Source: UBA6220 sp041650375 (lineage in GTDB: Bacteria > Patescibacteriota > Minisyncoccia > Minisyncoccales > Minisyncoccaceae). From it: a DNA stretch of 64,000 nucleotides. The translations under genes were made by a program, and so were the position numbers. Shown one piece after another: positions 1-7,258 of the stretch. The stretch lies in NCBI GenBank assembly GCA_041650375.1, contig JBAZLH010000001.1:134511-198510 (forward strand), in the 5' to 3' direction. Within the stretch, counting starts at the first letter, position 1. Each line of letters opens with the position of its first letter. The notes under the pieces were generated by a model. The model was not told where the DNA came from. It saw only the letters and a list, made by a program, of their open reading frames with translations, and did no database searches.

Positions 1-13
1 GGAGTTGAGAAAA

Positions 14-493
14 GTGGATATTGGGTTAAATCCGAAAAAATGGCAGTTGCGGCTTGGCGTCGGCAAGAAAGAGTCGGAGCTGAGAAAGATTCTGGAATTC
101 TTTAATGAATTTGTCAGAGTGCAGGATAATCTTACGCAAAAGGGTTGCCTAGACGCGACCGAAACGACAATGTATAACCTTAACAATTTCGGCGGACTAT
201 ATTTCCACGCAACGGATAACCCCCGAGACGGAAATCTTTTTTCAATATCAACGGCTTCGGGCAATCGGTTTTTGGAAATCAGATACCCGAACGGCGGTGA
301 TGCCAGGAGTTGCGTCCTTTCCGGAGATTATAATTTAATCCAACAGATTTTGCCAATCATCGGGCTTGCCACATCATTGAAGCCCAAAGAAAAGGCAAGA
401 TGCATTGAAGAAGATCCGGAAATGAGTGGATTGCTAAAACGGGCGGAAGAACTGGGGTTGTATGATTTGGCCGAGGCGGTAAGAAATTATTAA
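14..493 (+). CDS. hypothetical protein, possibly 5'-truncated
   Basis: I do not recognise this protein of about 159 residues. GGAG at 1-4 stands nine bases before a GTG at 14, which is my preferred start; the frame is open to the window edge, so the gene may begin further upstream. The product is soluble-looking and charged, without signal peptide or membrane segment, with a helical C-terminus rich in Lys and Glu. It ends 92 bases before a prepilin gene and has no obvious partner. A Shine-Dalgarno-led start fits the other accessory genes of this window. Confidence 0.55.
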   Translation: MDIGLNPKKWQLRLGVGKKESELRKILEFFNEFVRVQDNLTQKGCLDATETTMYNLNNFGGLYFHATDNPRDGNLFSISTASGNRFLEIRYPNGGDARSCVLSGDYNLIQQILPIIGLATSLKPKEKARCIEEDPEMSGLLKRAEELGLYDLAEAVRNY

Positions 494-585
494 ATTTCTT
501 CCACCCCGGCATTTTTTATTTAGGAAATATATATTTAGAATGCTTTGGCTTTTCTTTTTTTTGAAATTAAGATAAAATAATATTA

Positions 586-1848
586 ATGTTTAAAAAAGTT
601 AAAGCCTTTACTTTAATTGAACTTTTAGTCACTATCGCAATCGTCGGAATTCTTTCCGGCTTCATTTTCATTTCCATGAGCAGTGCCCTTAACGCTGCCA
701 AGGACGCAAAGCGCCAAGCGGATTTAGCCACAATTCAAAAAGCTGTGTTGGAATACTATGCCGAACACACTGCTTATCCCTATACTGCCACAACAACAGC
801 TTGCAATCTTTGCACCAGTGACAGCTGTTCCAATCCTTGCACCGGTTTCTACGCCAATATTCAACCGTATTTACCAAACATACCAACTGATCCAACCGGA
901 ACATATTATACTTACACATATTCCGCCACTCCCAAATTTGTGCTTCAAGCAACATTGAGCAGCGGTTTTGCGTATAAATACGATTCTCTTTCCGGTTTTT
1001 CAACAGCAACGCCTTTTGTCGGACCTTGTTCGGGTAATGTTCAGGGCACAACCGGTTTGGCTTGCGCGGAAAACACAGCCAGCGGCTACACAATAAACCA
1101 ATTTACATATGTTGCTGTTCCAGGTTCATATAGCTGGACAATTCCTTCAGGAATAACATCAATTGAATATTTAGTTGTCGCTGGCGGCGGAGGAGGCGGA
1201 TATGGCGGCGGCGGCGGAGGAGGCGGTTTTAGAACCGGAACTTATACGGTAGCCGAGGGCAATGTTGTAACAATAACTGTTGGCAAAGGCGGAACCGGAT
1301 CCAATTCAGCTCCAACATCGGGCAGTAATTCTGTTTTTGGAATTACGGGCAGCGCAATAACATCAAATGGCGGCGGAGCCGGCGGAGTAACAAATACAGC
1401 CGGCAGTCCGGGCGGTTCGGGTGGAGGAGGTGGAGTCAATTCAACTATCGCAGCGTATGCCGGCGGAGCGGGAAATACGCCCGCAACATCTCCCTCTCAA
1501 GGAAATAATGGAGGAAATACTACCGGCGTGGCATGTAGTCCGGCCGGTGGTGGAGGCGGCGCGGGAGCCGCGGGCGGACCTGGTAATTCAAGCGGACCTG
1601 GTGTGGGTGGAGTTGGCGCGCAATCTTCAATTACAGGTACGGCAACATACTATGCCGGCGGTGGTGGTGGCGATGCTCTTTGTAATTATGGTTCCAAGGC
1701 CGGTGGCAATGGAGGAGGCGGCAATAATGGCCAACCTGGCGTGGACGGATTGGGTGGCGGAGGCGGAGCCGGCGGAAGGGATACCGGCTATACCGGCAAA
1801 AACGGCGGTTCGGGCATAATTATTATTAAATACATTACACCTTCTTAA
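586..1848 (+). CDS. type IV prepilin-like protein with glycine-rich C-terminal domain
   Basis: Residues 1-30 form a class III prepilin signal: a short basic leader (MFKKVKA) followed by FTLIELLVTIAIVGILSG, the site cleaved and N-methylated by prepilin peptidase. A helical stalk and a small pseudopilin head follow to about residue 140. From about 175 there is a beta segment (SYSWTIPSGITSIEYLVVAG) and then a very Gly-rich tail of about 220 residues, a layout seen in surface adhesin-like proteins. Likely a minor pilin displayed on the cell surface for attachment. TAAAAT at 573-578 ends seven bases before the ATG and no Shine-Dalgarno is seen, so the mRNA may be leaderless. Pilin assignment is secure; the function of the tail is inferred. 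Confidence 0.85.
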   Translation: MFKKVKAFTLIELLVTIAIVGILSGFIFISMSSALNAAKDAKRQADLATIQKAVLEYYAEHTAYPYTATTTACNLCTSDSCSNPCTGFYANIQPYLPNIPTDPTGTYYTYTYSATPKFVLQATLSSGFAYKYDSLSGFSTATPFVGPCSGNVQGTTGLACAENTASGYTINQFTYVAVPGSYSWTIPSGITSIEYLVVAGGGGGGYGGGGGGGGFRTGTYTVAEGNVVTITVGKGGTGSNSAPTSGSNSVFGITGSAITSNGGGAGGVTNTAGSPGGSGGGGGVNSTIAAYAGGAGNTPATSPSQGNNGGNTTGVACSPAGGGGGAGAAGGPGNSSGPGVGGVGAQSSITGTATYYAGGGGGDALCNYGSKAGGNGGGGNNGQPGVDGLGGGGGAGGRDTGYTGKNGGSGIIIIKYITPS

Positions 1849-1860
1849 AAATTCCTTTGT

Positions 1861-1888
1861 TTGACTTTTGTTTTTTATTTGTTAAAGT
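1861..1888 (+). promoter_or_regulatory. sigma-70-type promoter
   Basis: TTGACT (1861-1866), 16-base spacer, TAAAGT (1883-1888). It precedes the 38-residue reading frame at 1952 and heads a leader resembling the one at 2113. Confidence 0.55.
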
Positions 1889-1951
1889 AAAAATAGCCAT
1901 TTTTGCTTTGGCACATTTACAATTTGGCAGCCGGATTAGGAGTGATTAAGC

Positions 1952-2068
1952 GTGGAACAGAAAAACAAAAAACAGCACGGAGATGAGAATTCTGAACGCA
2001 ACCCCAAAAACAACCAACCCAGAGAATTATCAAAAGAAGATGTTGAATATATAACGGATGTAATTTAA
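1952..2068 (+). CDS. small hypothetical protein (38 aa)
   Basis: A GTG-started frame of 38 residues, very polar (many Lys, Asn, Glu), ending ELSKEDVEYITDVI. AGGAG at 1939-1943 gives a good Shine-Dalgarno site eight bases before the GTG. It has its own promoter (1861) and a following terminator (2085-2110), which argues for a real transcription unit. No family recognised. The roughly 100-base promoter and leader resembles that of the next gene, so the two units may share ancestry or regulation. Confidence 0.5.
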   Translation: MEQKNKKQHGDENSERNPKNNQPRELSKEDVEYITDVI

Positions 2069-2084
2069 AATCCGTGAATAAAAT

Positions 2085-2110
2085 AAAGGCCTTTCGAGGT
2101 TCTTTTTTTT
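2085..2110 (+). terminator. probable intrinsic terminator
   Basis: Imperfect hairpin AAAGGCCT / TTCG loop / AGGTTCTT followed by eight T. It closes the 38-residue unit. Confidence 0.5.
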
Positions 2111-2112
2111 GT

Positions 2113-2141
2113 TTGACATTAATTTTTATTTATCTTATTAT
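2113..2141 (+). promoter_or_regulatory. strong sigma-70-type promoter
   Basis: TTGACA (2113-2118), 17-base spacer, TATTAT (2136-2141). Near-consensus promoter for the 155-codon frame downstream. Confidence 0.7.
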
Positions 2142-2204
2142 GATTAAGCCATTGCGCATTGCTCATTCACAATCAGGCAGTTGAACAGTGGTGAGAGTGA
2201 TAAT

Positions 2205-2648
2205 TTGGACAATGAGGAAGTAATAAAAACATACGAATTCATCCTTAGGGACAAAAACGGAAAAAAGTATAGGTCTGTCGTGGATAGCATGTCTTTAAAC
2301 GCAGCCGAAGTCATGCTTCAAAAGAATTGTCCCGGCTTTATCGATGGCTCGTTAAAGATTGACCAGCGTAAGCCGATTCTGCAAGTTTGCAAATGCAGCC
2401 TTGCCAACGATGAAAATCCGCGGCCGCTACATTGCGGTTATGACCTAATGAGTCCAGTTCCTTTGGAAGAGCTTTATCAAGGGAAAAAACACCCTTGTGG
2501 TTTGACCAGAATAGCTACTGATCATAAATGCTCGGTTAACGCGGCGCACCTAAAGGTTATTACATCCAAAAATATACCAAAAATTCTCGTCGTGTTGAGC
2601 GGCCAAAAATTCACATTCATTGACTTAAATAAATGCCACGGACAGTAA
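2205..2648 (+). CDS. hypothetical protein with Cys/His-containing centre
   Basis: Unrecognised protein of about 147 residues. I chose the TTG at 2205 because aligning its leader with that of the 38-residue gene puts this TTG opposite that gene's GTG, with a GGTGAGAGTG-like ribosome site before it; the in-frame TTG at 2181 is the alternative. The N-terminal half (YEFILRDKNGKKYRSVV) looks like a small beta domain. The centre holds CKCS, HCGY, PCGL and KCSV, possible metal ligands. Own promoter and own terminator indicate a monocistronic unit. Confidence 0.6.
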   Translation: MDNEEVIKTYEFILRDKNGKKYRSVVDSMSLNAAEVMLQKNCPGFIDGSLKIDQRKPILQVCKCSLANDENPRPLHCGYDLMSPVPLEELYQGKKHPCGLTRIATDHKCSVNAAHLKVITSKNIPKILVVLSGQKFTFIDLNKCHGQ

Positions 2649-2649
2649 G

Positions 2650-2681
2650 AGAAGATAAAATCCAATTATCTTCTTTTTTTT
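2650..2681 (+). terminator. intrinsic terminator
   Basis: AGAAGATA / TATCTTCT stem followed by a run of T, directly after the stop of the preceding gene. Confidence 0.75.
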
Positions 2682-2682
2682 A

Positions 2683-2711
2683 TTGACTTAAACTTATTTG
2701 TGGCTTAAAGT
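2683..2711 (+). promoter_or_regulatory. sigma-70-type promoter
   Basis: TTGACT (2683-2688), 17-base spacer, TAAAGT (2706-2711), placed immediately after the preceding terminator. Confidence 0.6.
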
Positions 2712-2756
2712 AATCTTGCCGATTGTTCCTTGATAGATTGGCGGAGATGGTTATTC

Positions 2757-3317
2757 ATGTGTTATTGGCAAGTTACCACCCTGGGCATAGAAGCAAAGCG
2801 GGCTTATGTTAAAGAAGAACTGCTTAAACAAGTTTATCTTGAAGAAAAACTTGGATATACTTTTTTCGTGGGGTTAACAGGTATTCCTTTTAAAAAAGGG
2901 GATATTGCTTTTATTGAAGGCTTGGAATTTTTTATGGCCGACTCTCCAGCCCAAGTATTGGATAAATTTTTAACTCTAACCAACGGATTGATTATAGACG
3001 AACCAACCGATACGTGGCGTAAATTTTTTTTACATCCGCTGAGGCCGATTTTTAAAATTCCTTGGTGTGAATATTTAACGCAACATCCCATTGATGGCTC
3101 CTTGCTGTGCGAAAACGAGCGCCATTGCAGTGAAGACGGGAGCGGTAATTTGGGTAATTGCATTATGGTGGAAGCGTGGGAAGAAGACATTGAAGATTGC
3201 CCGATATGTAAAATGCGCAATCTTTACAAAAAGGAAGGCGAAAAAGTTTTCTGCGCAAAAATAATTTGCCGGGAAGGAAAAAATTACAAAGTTCTTTCTT
3301 TGACGGAATATGAGTAA
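2757..3317 (+). CDS. hypothetical protein, C-terminal CxxC
   Basis: Unrecognised protein of 186 residues. ATG at 2757 is preferred because GGAG at 2743-2746 lies ten bases upstream; the frame can be read from 2730. The N-terminal part (YAKEELLKQVYLEEKLGYTFFVG-like) is probably alpha/beta. The C-terminal third carries CPICKM and further Cys residues (CENERHC, CAKIIC) that could bind zinc. It has its own promoter and a terminator overlapping its stop, like the two units before it. Confidence 0.65.
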   Translation: MCYWQVTTLGIEAKRAYVKEELLKQVYLEEKLGYTFFVGLTGIPFKKGDIAFIEGLEFFMADSPAQVLDKFLTLTNGLIIDEPTDTWRKFFLHPLRPIFKIPWCEYLTQHPIDGSLLCENERHCSEDGSGNLGNCIMVEAWEEDIEDCPICKMRNLYKKEGEKVFCAKIICREGKNYKVLSLTEYE

Positions 3318-3334
3318 TAAAATACTCATTTTTT
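3311..3334 (+). terminator. intrinsic terminator overlapping a stop codon
   Basis: TGAGTA / TACTCA stem with a six-base loop, then TTTTTT. The 5' stem contains the stop codon of the preceding gene. Confidence 0.7.
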
Positions 3335-3403
3335 AATACAAAAAAACAATAAGTTCTTGGAATGGATTTTTAGAGAAAAAAATGGTATAAAATTATTAAA
3401 GAT

Positions 3404-5293
3404 ATGACGGACTGCAAAAAAATAGCAAATTTTCTTTTTTACGCTTTCTTTTTTCTTTTGCCGATTTTTTATGTTCCCAAAATCGGAACTTCTTATATTT
3501 TAAGCCAAAAACTTTTGGTGATTGTTTTTACCGTCGCGGTTTTTGTTTTATTTGCGGCTTGGATAGTCCAACAAAAGAAAGTTGTTGTTAAAAAAAGCCG
3601 GATAATCGCATTCCTGGGAATATTTTTGCTGTTGTCCACGGCTTCTCTTCTGTTGTCCAATAATATCTTGCAAGGATTTTTGGGACGTTCCAATTCAATT
3701 GACTCATATTTTATGATTGCGATTTATTCGCTTTTGGCCTTTTTTACCTGTAATTTCATATCCGAAAAAGAAACTTTATTTAATATTTTTAAATCATTTA
3801 TTCTTGGCTCGGCGCTTTTGGCCGCCGGATTCTTGGCCAGCGTTATCTTTAAGTTTAAAACCGATTTTTTCGTGCCCATTGAAAGCTTTTCTTTAATTTT
3901 TGCTCTGGGGTTGTCCTGTTTTTTAGTTTTATCGTTTTACGGAAGCGAAATGTTTTTCAAGCGCGGTAAAATTGTCGCGTTTGCGATTATTTCTATTTTA
4001 TTCACAACTTCGCTTTTGATCATAAATTACAAGCTGGCTTGGTTTTTTATTTTAATCGTTTCCTTTTTGGTTTTTTGGAAAAGAGCAGCAGAAAATAATT
4101 TCTTGCTTAAAAATCCGCGGGTTATCCTGCCTTTGGTTATTGCCGTGGTTTCTTTCGGATTATTTTTCGCGCCTAAACTTATTAATTACGACTTTCAATT
4201 AGGCTATGAGCAATCGCTTTCATATTCTTCCGGAACTAATATCGCGCAAAAAACTTTAAGCGAGCCCTTCAAAAACATCTTGCTTGGTTCCGGCCCGGCC
4301 ACTTATATTTATAATTATTCGCTTTACAAGGGCAAAGAGCTTGGCGATTCCACTTTAGTTTTTAACCAAGGGCCGGTGGCCTTGCTTACATTGGCCGGGT
4401 CGCTGGGAGTTTTGGCGATTATATTTTTATTATTAGCCTGGCTGATATTTGTTATGAAAGGCTTTAAGTTTTTACAAAACGAGGGCACAGACAAAGAACA
4501 AGATTTGATTTCCAGCGCCAGAAGCATGCTTTTTCCGATTGGATTCGCTTTGCTCGCGATAATGTTTTTATATAAAATGACAATTGTTCCAATGGTTTTT
4601 TCTTTTTTCGTTTTGGGCGCGTGGGCGAACCTGGGCGTAATTAGGGAAATAGAATTTAAATTCAAAGGAAAATATTTTATTTTGGAAATAATTTTGTTTA
4701 TTGCCGCCCTGTTTTTATTTGTTGGCGCTTTTATTTTTGCCAAGCAATATTACGCTGAATCATTTTATCAGCGCGGTGTGAGGGATTACGTTGACCAAAA
4801 CGACTTGGATTACGCCTTGCAGAACGGATTGAAGGCGATTGCGGCGTTTAACGCCGGCGATTATTATATCGGCGTTTCACAACTGTATATTTTGAAGGCC
4901 AGTGATATTTTTAACAGCAATGAAAAAGTGGTTAAACAAAAAACCGCGGCAACAAGCGACGCCAGAAACATCGCCGCGCAAGCCGAATCGCTGGCAAAGA
5001 TGGCAACCAAAAGCGATCCGCTTAATTACAATGCTTGGTATAACTTGGGATTGATTTATGAAAATACCAGCTTCTTGGTGGAAAATAAAAACAAAGACGC
5101 GTTATTGGCGTATGAGCAAGCCCGGCAATTGGCGCCTTACAACTATGATATTTATTTTTCCAAGGGCAGGGTTTACGAGAAGCAGGGGGACAACGCGGAC
5201 GCGATTATCAGTTACGAAGAAGCGTTGCAATTAAATCCGAATATTGACGGCTTGGCGGAAAAAATCCAGAGTTTAAAAAAGTTATTGAAATAA
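3404..5293 (+). CDS. O-antigen ligase/polymerase-like membrane protein with C-terminal TPRs
   Basis: A 629-residue protein. Residues 1-460 hold about ten or more hydrophobic segments, with a larger loop around residues 260-320, the layout of the Wzy/WaaL superfamily that joins or polymerises lipid-linked glycans outside the membrane. Residues 480-629 contain tetratricopeptide repeats (NYNAWYNLGLIYENTS, PYNYDIYFSKGRVYEKQGD, AIISYEEALQLNPN). It starts an operon with murB three bases downstream, fitting envelope glycan assembly. A -10-like TATAAA at 3386 lies 12 bases before the ATG and no Shine-Dalgarno is visible. The exact substrate cannot be read from sequence. Confidence 0.8.
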   Translation: MTDCKKIANFLFYAFFFLLPIFYVPKIGTSYILSQKLLVIVFTVAVFVLFAAWIVQQKKVVVKKSRIIAFLGIFLLLSTASLLLSNNILQGFLGRSNSIDSYFMIAIYSLLAFFTCNFISEKETLFNIFKSFILGSALLAAGFLASVIFKFKTDFFVPIESFSLIFALGLSCFLVLSFYGSEMFFKRGKIVAFAIISILFTTSLLIINYKLAWFFILIVSFLVFWKRAAENNFLLKNPRVILPLVIAVVSFGLFFAPKLINYDFQLGYEQSLSYSSGTNIAQKTLSEPFKNILLGSGPATYIYNYSLYKGKELGDSTLVFNQGPVALLTLAGSLGVLAIIFLLLAWLIFVMKGFKFLQNEGTDKEQDLISSARSMLFPIGFALLAIMFLYKMTIVPMVFSFFVLGAWANLGVIREIEFKFKGKYFILEIILFIAALFLFVGAFIFAKQYYAESFYQRGVRDYVDQNDLDYALQNGLKAIAAFNAGDYYIGVSQLYILKASDIFNSNEKVVKQKTAATSDARNIAAQAESLAKMATKSDPLNYNAWYNLGLIYENTSFLVENKNKDALLAYEQARQLAPYNYDIYFSKGRVYEKQGDNADAIISYEEALQLNPNIDGLAEKIQSLKKLLK

Positions 5294-5296
5294 TTT

Positions 5297-6280
5297 ATGG
5301 ACAGCTTATTTGAAGAATTAAAAAAAGCTTTACCGGGAATAAAAGAAAACGTGGAATTGAAAGATTATTCCACTTTTAGGATTGGCGGGCCGGCTAAATA
5401 TTTTTTTAAGGCCGAAAACGAAATAGAATTAAAGATTGCGGCGCAAAAAGCGCTTGATTTAAAAATTAATTTTAAAATTTTGGGCGGCGGCAGTAATACC
5501 TTAATAAGCAGCCAAGGCTTTGGCGGGTTGGCGATTATTTTCAAAAATAAGCCGCGCGTAGAAGATTTTTTACCGGTCCAAATAAACAATGAATATTTTG
5601 TGGAAGCGCCGGCTGATTGGCCTTTGTTCTTTTTAGTTGAACAAGCCGCCATAAGCGGATTATCCGGAATGGAGTGGGCGATTGGAATTCCGGGAACGAT
5701 TGGCGGAGCCGTAAACGGTAACGCGGGCGCGTTTGGAGTTTCAATTGGAGATTCAATTGATGGAGTCCAGGTTTTGGAAATTAAAAATAATTTCATTTCC
5801 GAAAGATTTTTTACTTCCGAAGATTGCGGTTTCGGGTATCGTAGCAGTGTTTTTAAAAATAATCCGGATTTGATAATTTTATCTGCGCGAATAAAGTTAA
5901 TGAGAGGCGACGCGGAGAAAATAAAAGAACAAATCGAAAATAATATTTCCAAAAGAAAAGACAAACAGCCAAAAGGTTTTTCCATTGGTTCAATTTTTAA
6001 AAACTTTAAAGGAGAAGTTCCCGCGGACGCGCTGAACAGCCACGCCGAGCTGAAAGAATTTTTAATTAAAGGCGCGATACCGGCCGGATATTTAATTGAA
6101 CAATGCGGTTTGAAGGGCCAGAGTATTGGTGGGGCTCGTGTTTCCGAGGAACACGCTAATTTTATCATTAACACAGGCGATGCTACCTCAGAAGACGTTT
6201 TATCGCTTATAGCGCTGGTTAAAAATCAAGTGGAAGCGAAATTCCAAATAGTTTTGCAAGAAGAAATAAAAATATTTTAA
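5297..6280 (+). CDS. murB: UDP-N-acetylmuramate dehydrogenase (UDP-N-acetylenolpyruvoylglucosamine reductase)
   Basis: Reduces UDP-GlcNAc-enolpyruvate to UDP-MurNAc with NADPH and FAD, the second committed step of peptidoglycan synthesis, in the cytosol. Family marks: YSTFRIGGPAKYF near residue 25, FAD-binding GGGSNTLIS near 62, GIPGTIGGAVNGNAGAFG near 135, GYRSSVFK near 180, GSIFKNF near 230 with the proton-donor Ser, and AGYLIEQCGLKG plus HANFIIN near the C-terminus. The length of 327 is normal. It is co-transcribed with the upstream ligase-like gene. Its 3' end is followed by a two-hairpin element whose outer arm begins 16 bases past the stop. Confidence 0.95.
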   Translation: MDSLFEELKKALPGIKENVELKDYSTFRIGGPAKYFFKAENEIELKIAAQKALDLKINFKILGGGSNTLISSQGFGGLAIIFKNKPRVEDFLPVQINNEYFVEAPADWPLFFLVEQAAISGLSGMEWAIGIPGTIGGAVNGNAGAFGVSIGDSIDGVQVLEIKNNFISERFFTSEDCGFGYRSSVFKNNPDLIILSARIKLMRGDAEKIKEQIENNISKRKDKQPKGFSIGSIFKNFKGEVPADALNSHAELKEFLIKGAIPAGYLIEQCGLKGQSIGGARVSEEHANFIINTGDATSEDVLSLIALVKNQVEAKFQIVLQEEIKIF

Positions 6281-6296
6281 AATAGCGCTTTGAAAT

Positions 6297-6422
6297 ATTT
6301 ATTTAAATTATATTACCTGTTTGACGCGTCGTCCGCTTGCGAGCGGACGCGCTCGCTCTCAGAAAATTCCTGTTGAAATTTTCTTCCGAGAGGCATCCAG
6401 GCAATATAATTTAAACAAATAA
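6297..6422. repeat. two-hairpin interspersed element E1
   Basis: Outer arms at about 6297-6319 and 6398-6422 are inverted copies (TTTAAATTATATTACCTG against CAGGCAATATAATTTAAA) with one or two transitions. Inside lie hairpin A (GTCCGCT, TGCG loop, AGCGGAC; 6331-6348) and hairpin B (AGAAAATT ... AATTTTCT; 6361-6384). The 78-base core has the same length as that of element E2 after eno and the same flanking words (ACGCGTC, TTCCGAG), while the stem of hairpin A differs and remains paired. Confidence 0.8.
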
Positions 6423-6428
6423 AAAATT

Positions 6429-6456
6429 AAATGAGAAAAATTTCTCATTTTTTTTA
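6429..6456 (+). terminator. intrinsic terminator of the murB operon
   Basis: AAATGAGAAA / TTTCTCATTT stem with a two-base loop followed by a T-rich run. Confidence 0.75.
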
Positions 6457-6660
6457 TTTTATAAAAATATTTTTACTAAAAAAATCAAAATAAAAATAAA
6501 TTTTCGCGAAAAAAAATATAAAAATAAAAAAATTTAACAAAAAAATTAAATTTTTATGAAAAATATTTTGTAAACATCTTGACAAATATTTTAAATGAAC
6601 GAAAATGAATGTAGGAGAAAAAGTTTTTATAAATTTTTTCTAAGAAATAAAAAAGGTCGA
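6457..6660. other. extremely A+T-rich intergenic stretch
   Basis: About 200 bases almost free of G and C, with one TTTTCGCGAAAA palindrome near 6500-6515. No reading frame and no DnaA-box cluster is visible. TTGACA near 6579 and TAGGAG near 6613 form the promoter and leader region of the Lys-rich peptide gene at 6693; the TTGACA-to-TAGGAG block resembles that before the gene at 43756. Confidence 0.6.
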
Positions 6661-6692
6661 GTTACCAAAACTTAAAAAAAGTTTTTAACACT

Positions 6693-6788
6693 ATGGCTAC
6701 AAAAAAGAAAGCTACTAAAAAAGTTGCAAAAAGAAAACCAGCTAAGAAAGCTGCAAAAAAGAAAGTAGCAAAAAAGAAAAAGAGATAG
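6693..6788 (+). CDS. Lys-rich histone H1-like peptide (31 aa)
   Basis: A 31-residue peptide made almost only of Lys, Ala, Thr, Val and Arg (MATKKKATKKVAKRKPAKK and so on), resembling the tail of histone H1-like bacterial proteins; probably binds DNA or RNA non-specifically. TTGACA near 6579 is about 110 bases upstream, giving a long leader. A perfect terminator follows at 6801. The Lys/Ala composition resembles the N-terminal extension of FtsZ in this window (38730). Function is inferred from composition only. Confidence 0.75.
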   Translation: MATKKKATKKVAKRKPAKKAAKKKVAKKKKR

Positions 6789-6800
6789 TCTCTACTCTTT

Positions 6801-6832
6801 AAAAACAACCCTTTCGCGAGGGTTGTTTTTTT
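6801..6832 (+). terminator. intrinsic terminator
   Basis: AAAAACAACCCT / AGGGTTGTTTTT stem with TTCGCG loop and T run. Confidence 0.9.
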
Positions 6833-6863
6833 GACTTAATTATGATATTATTTCAATACAATT

Positions 6864-7202
6864 ATGGAGATAACAATCAAAACAAAAGACGTTAAGCTTA
6901 ATCCGGGATTGGAACAGTTTATCAATAAGCACATTGGAGTTTTAGGCAAATTTTTGCCGCCCAACGCCACCGGTTTTATTGAAGTTGAAATCGGGCTTAT
7001 TACCAAACATCATCAAAAAGGAGATATTTACAGCGCCGAAATATTAATTGAGGAGCCTATGGGAAATGTATTTCGGGCTTATTCCGAAAAACCGAATATT
7101 GAAATGGCGGTTACGGATGCGAAAAAAGAAATGGAAGCGCAACTTACAAAATTCAAAGACAAATTGATAACCGAAAGGAAAAAGGGCGGAGAGGAAATTT
7201 AA
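6864..7202 (+). CDS. hpf: ribosome hibernation promoting factor (short form)
   Basis: Binds the 30S decoding centre and stabilises inactive ribosomes under stress. The 112 residues match the S30AE/YfiA fold: ITIKTKDVKLNPGLEQFINKH at the start, central FIEVEIGLITKHHQKGDIYSAEI, and the conserved stretch AYSEKPNIEMAVTDAKKEMEAQL. There is no C-terminal dimerisation domain of the long form. A promoter-like TTGACT lies at 6831 just after the previous terminator; the ATG is within about 12 bases of a TATTAT, so the mRNA leader is very short. A terminator separates it from secA. Confidence 0.9.
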   Translation: MEITIKTKDVKLNPGLEQFINKHIGVLGKFLPPNATGFIEVEIGLITKHHQKGDIYSAEILIEEPMGNVFRAYSEKPNIEMAVTDAKKEMEAQLTKFKDKLITERKKGGEEI

Positions 7203-7212
7203 AATTAACGGC

Positions 7213-7247
7213 CAGGCGATAGGATCAGAATTTCTATCGCCTGTTTT
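7213..7247 (+). terminator. intrinsic terminator between hpf and secA
   Basis: CAGGCGATAG / CTATCGCCTG stem, then TTTTAT. The T run merges into the -10 box TATAAT (7247-7252) of secA. Confidence 0.8.
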
Positions 7248-7258
7248 ATAATTATACT

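Noticed and set aside
5365..6174. 269-codon minus-strand frame opposite murB
   Set aside because: It is antisense to a full-length MurB with all motifs; its sequence is low-complexity and matches no fold.
6457..6660. replication origin
   Set aside because: The stretch is very A/T-rich but shows no cluster of DnaA boxes and no dnaA/dnaN gene nearby.
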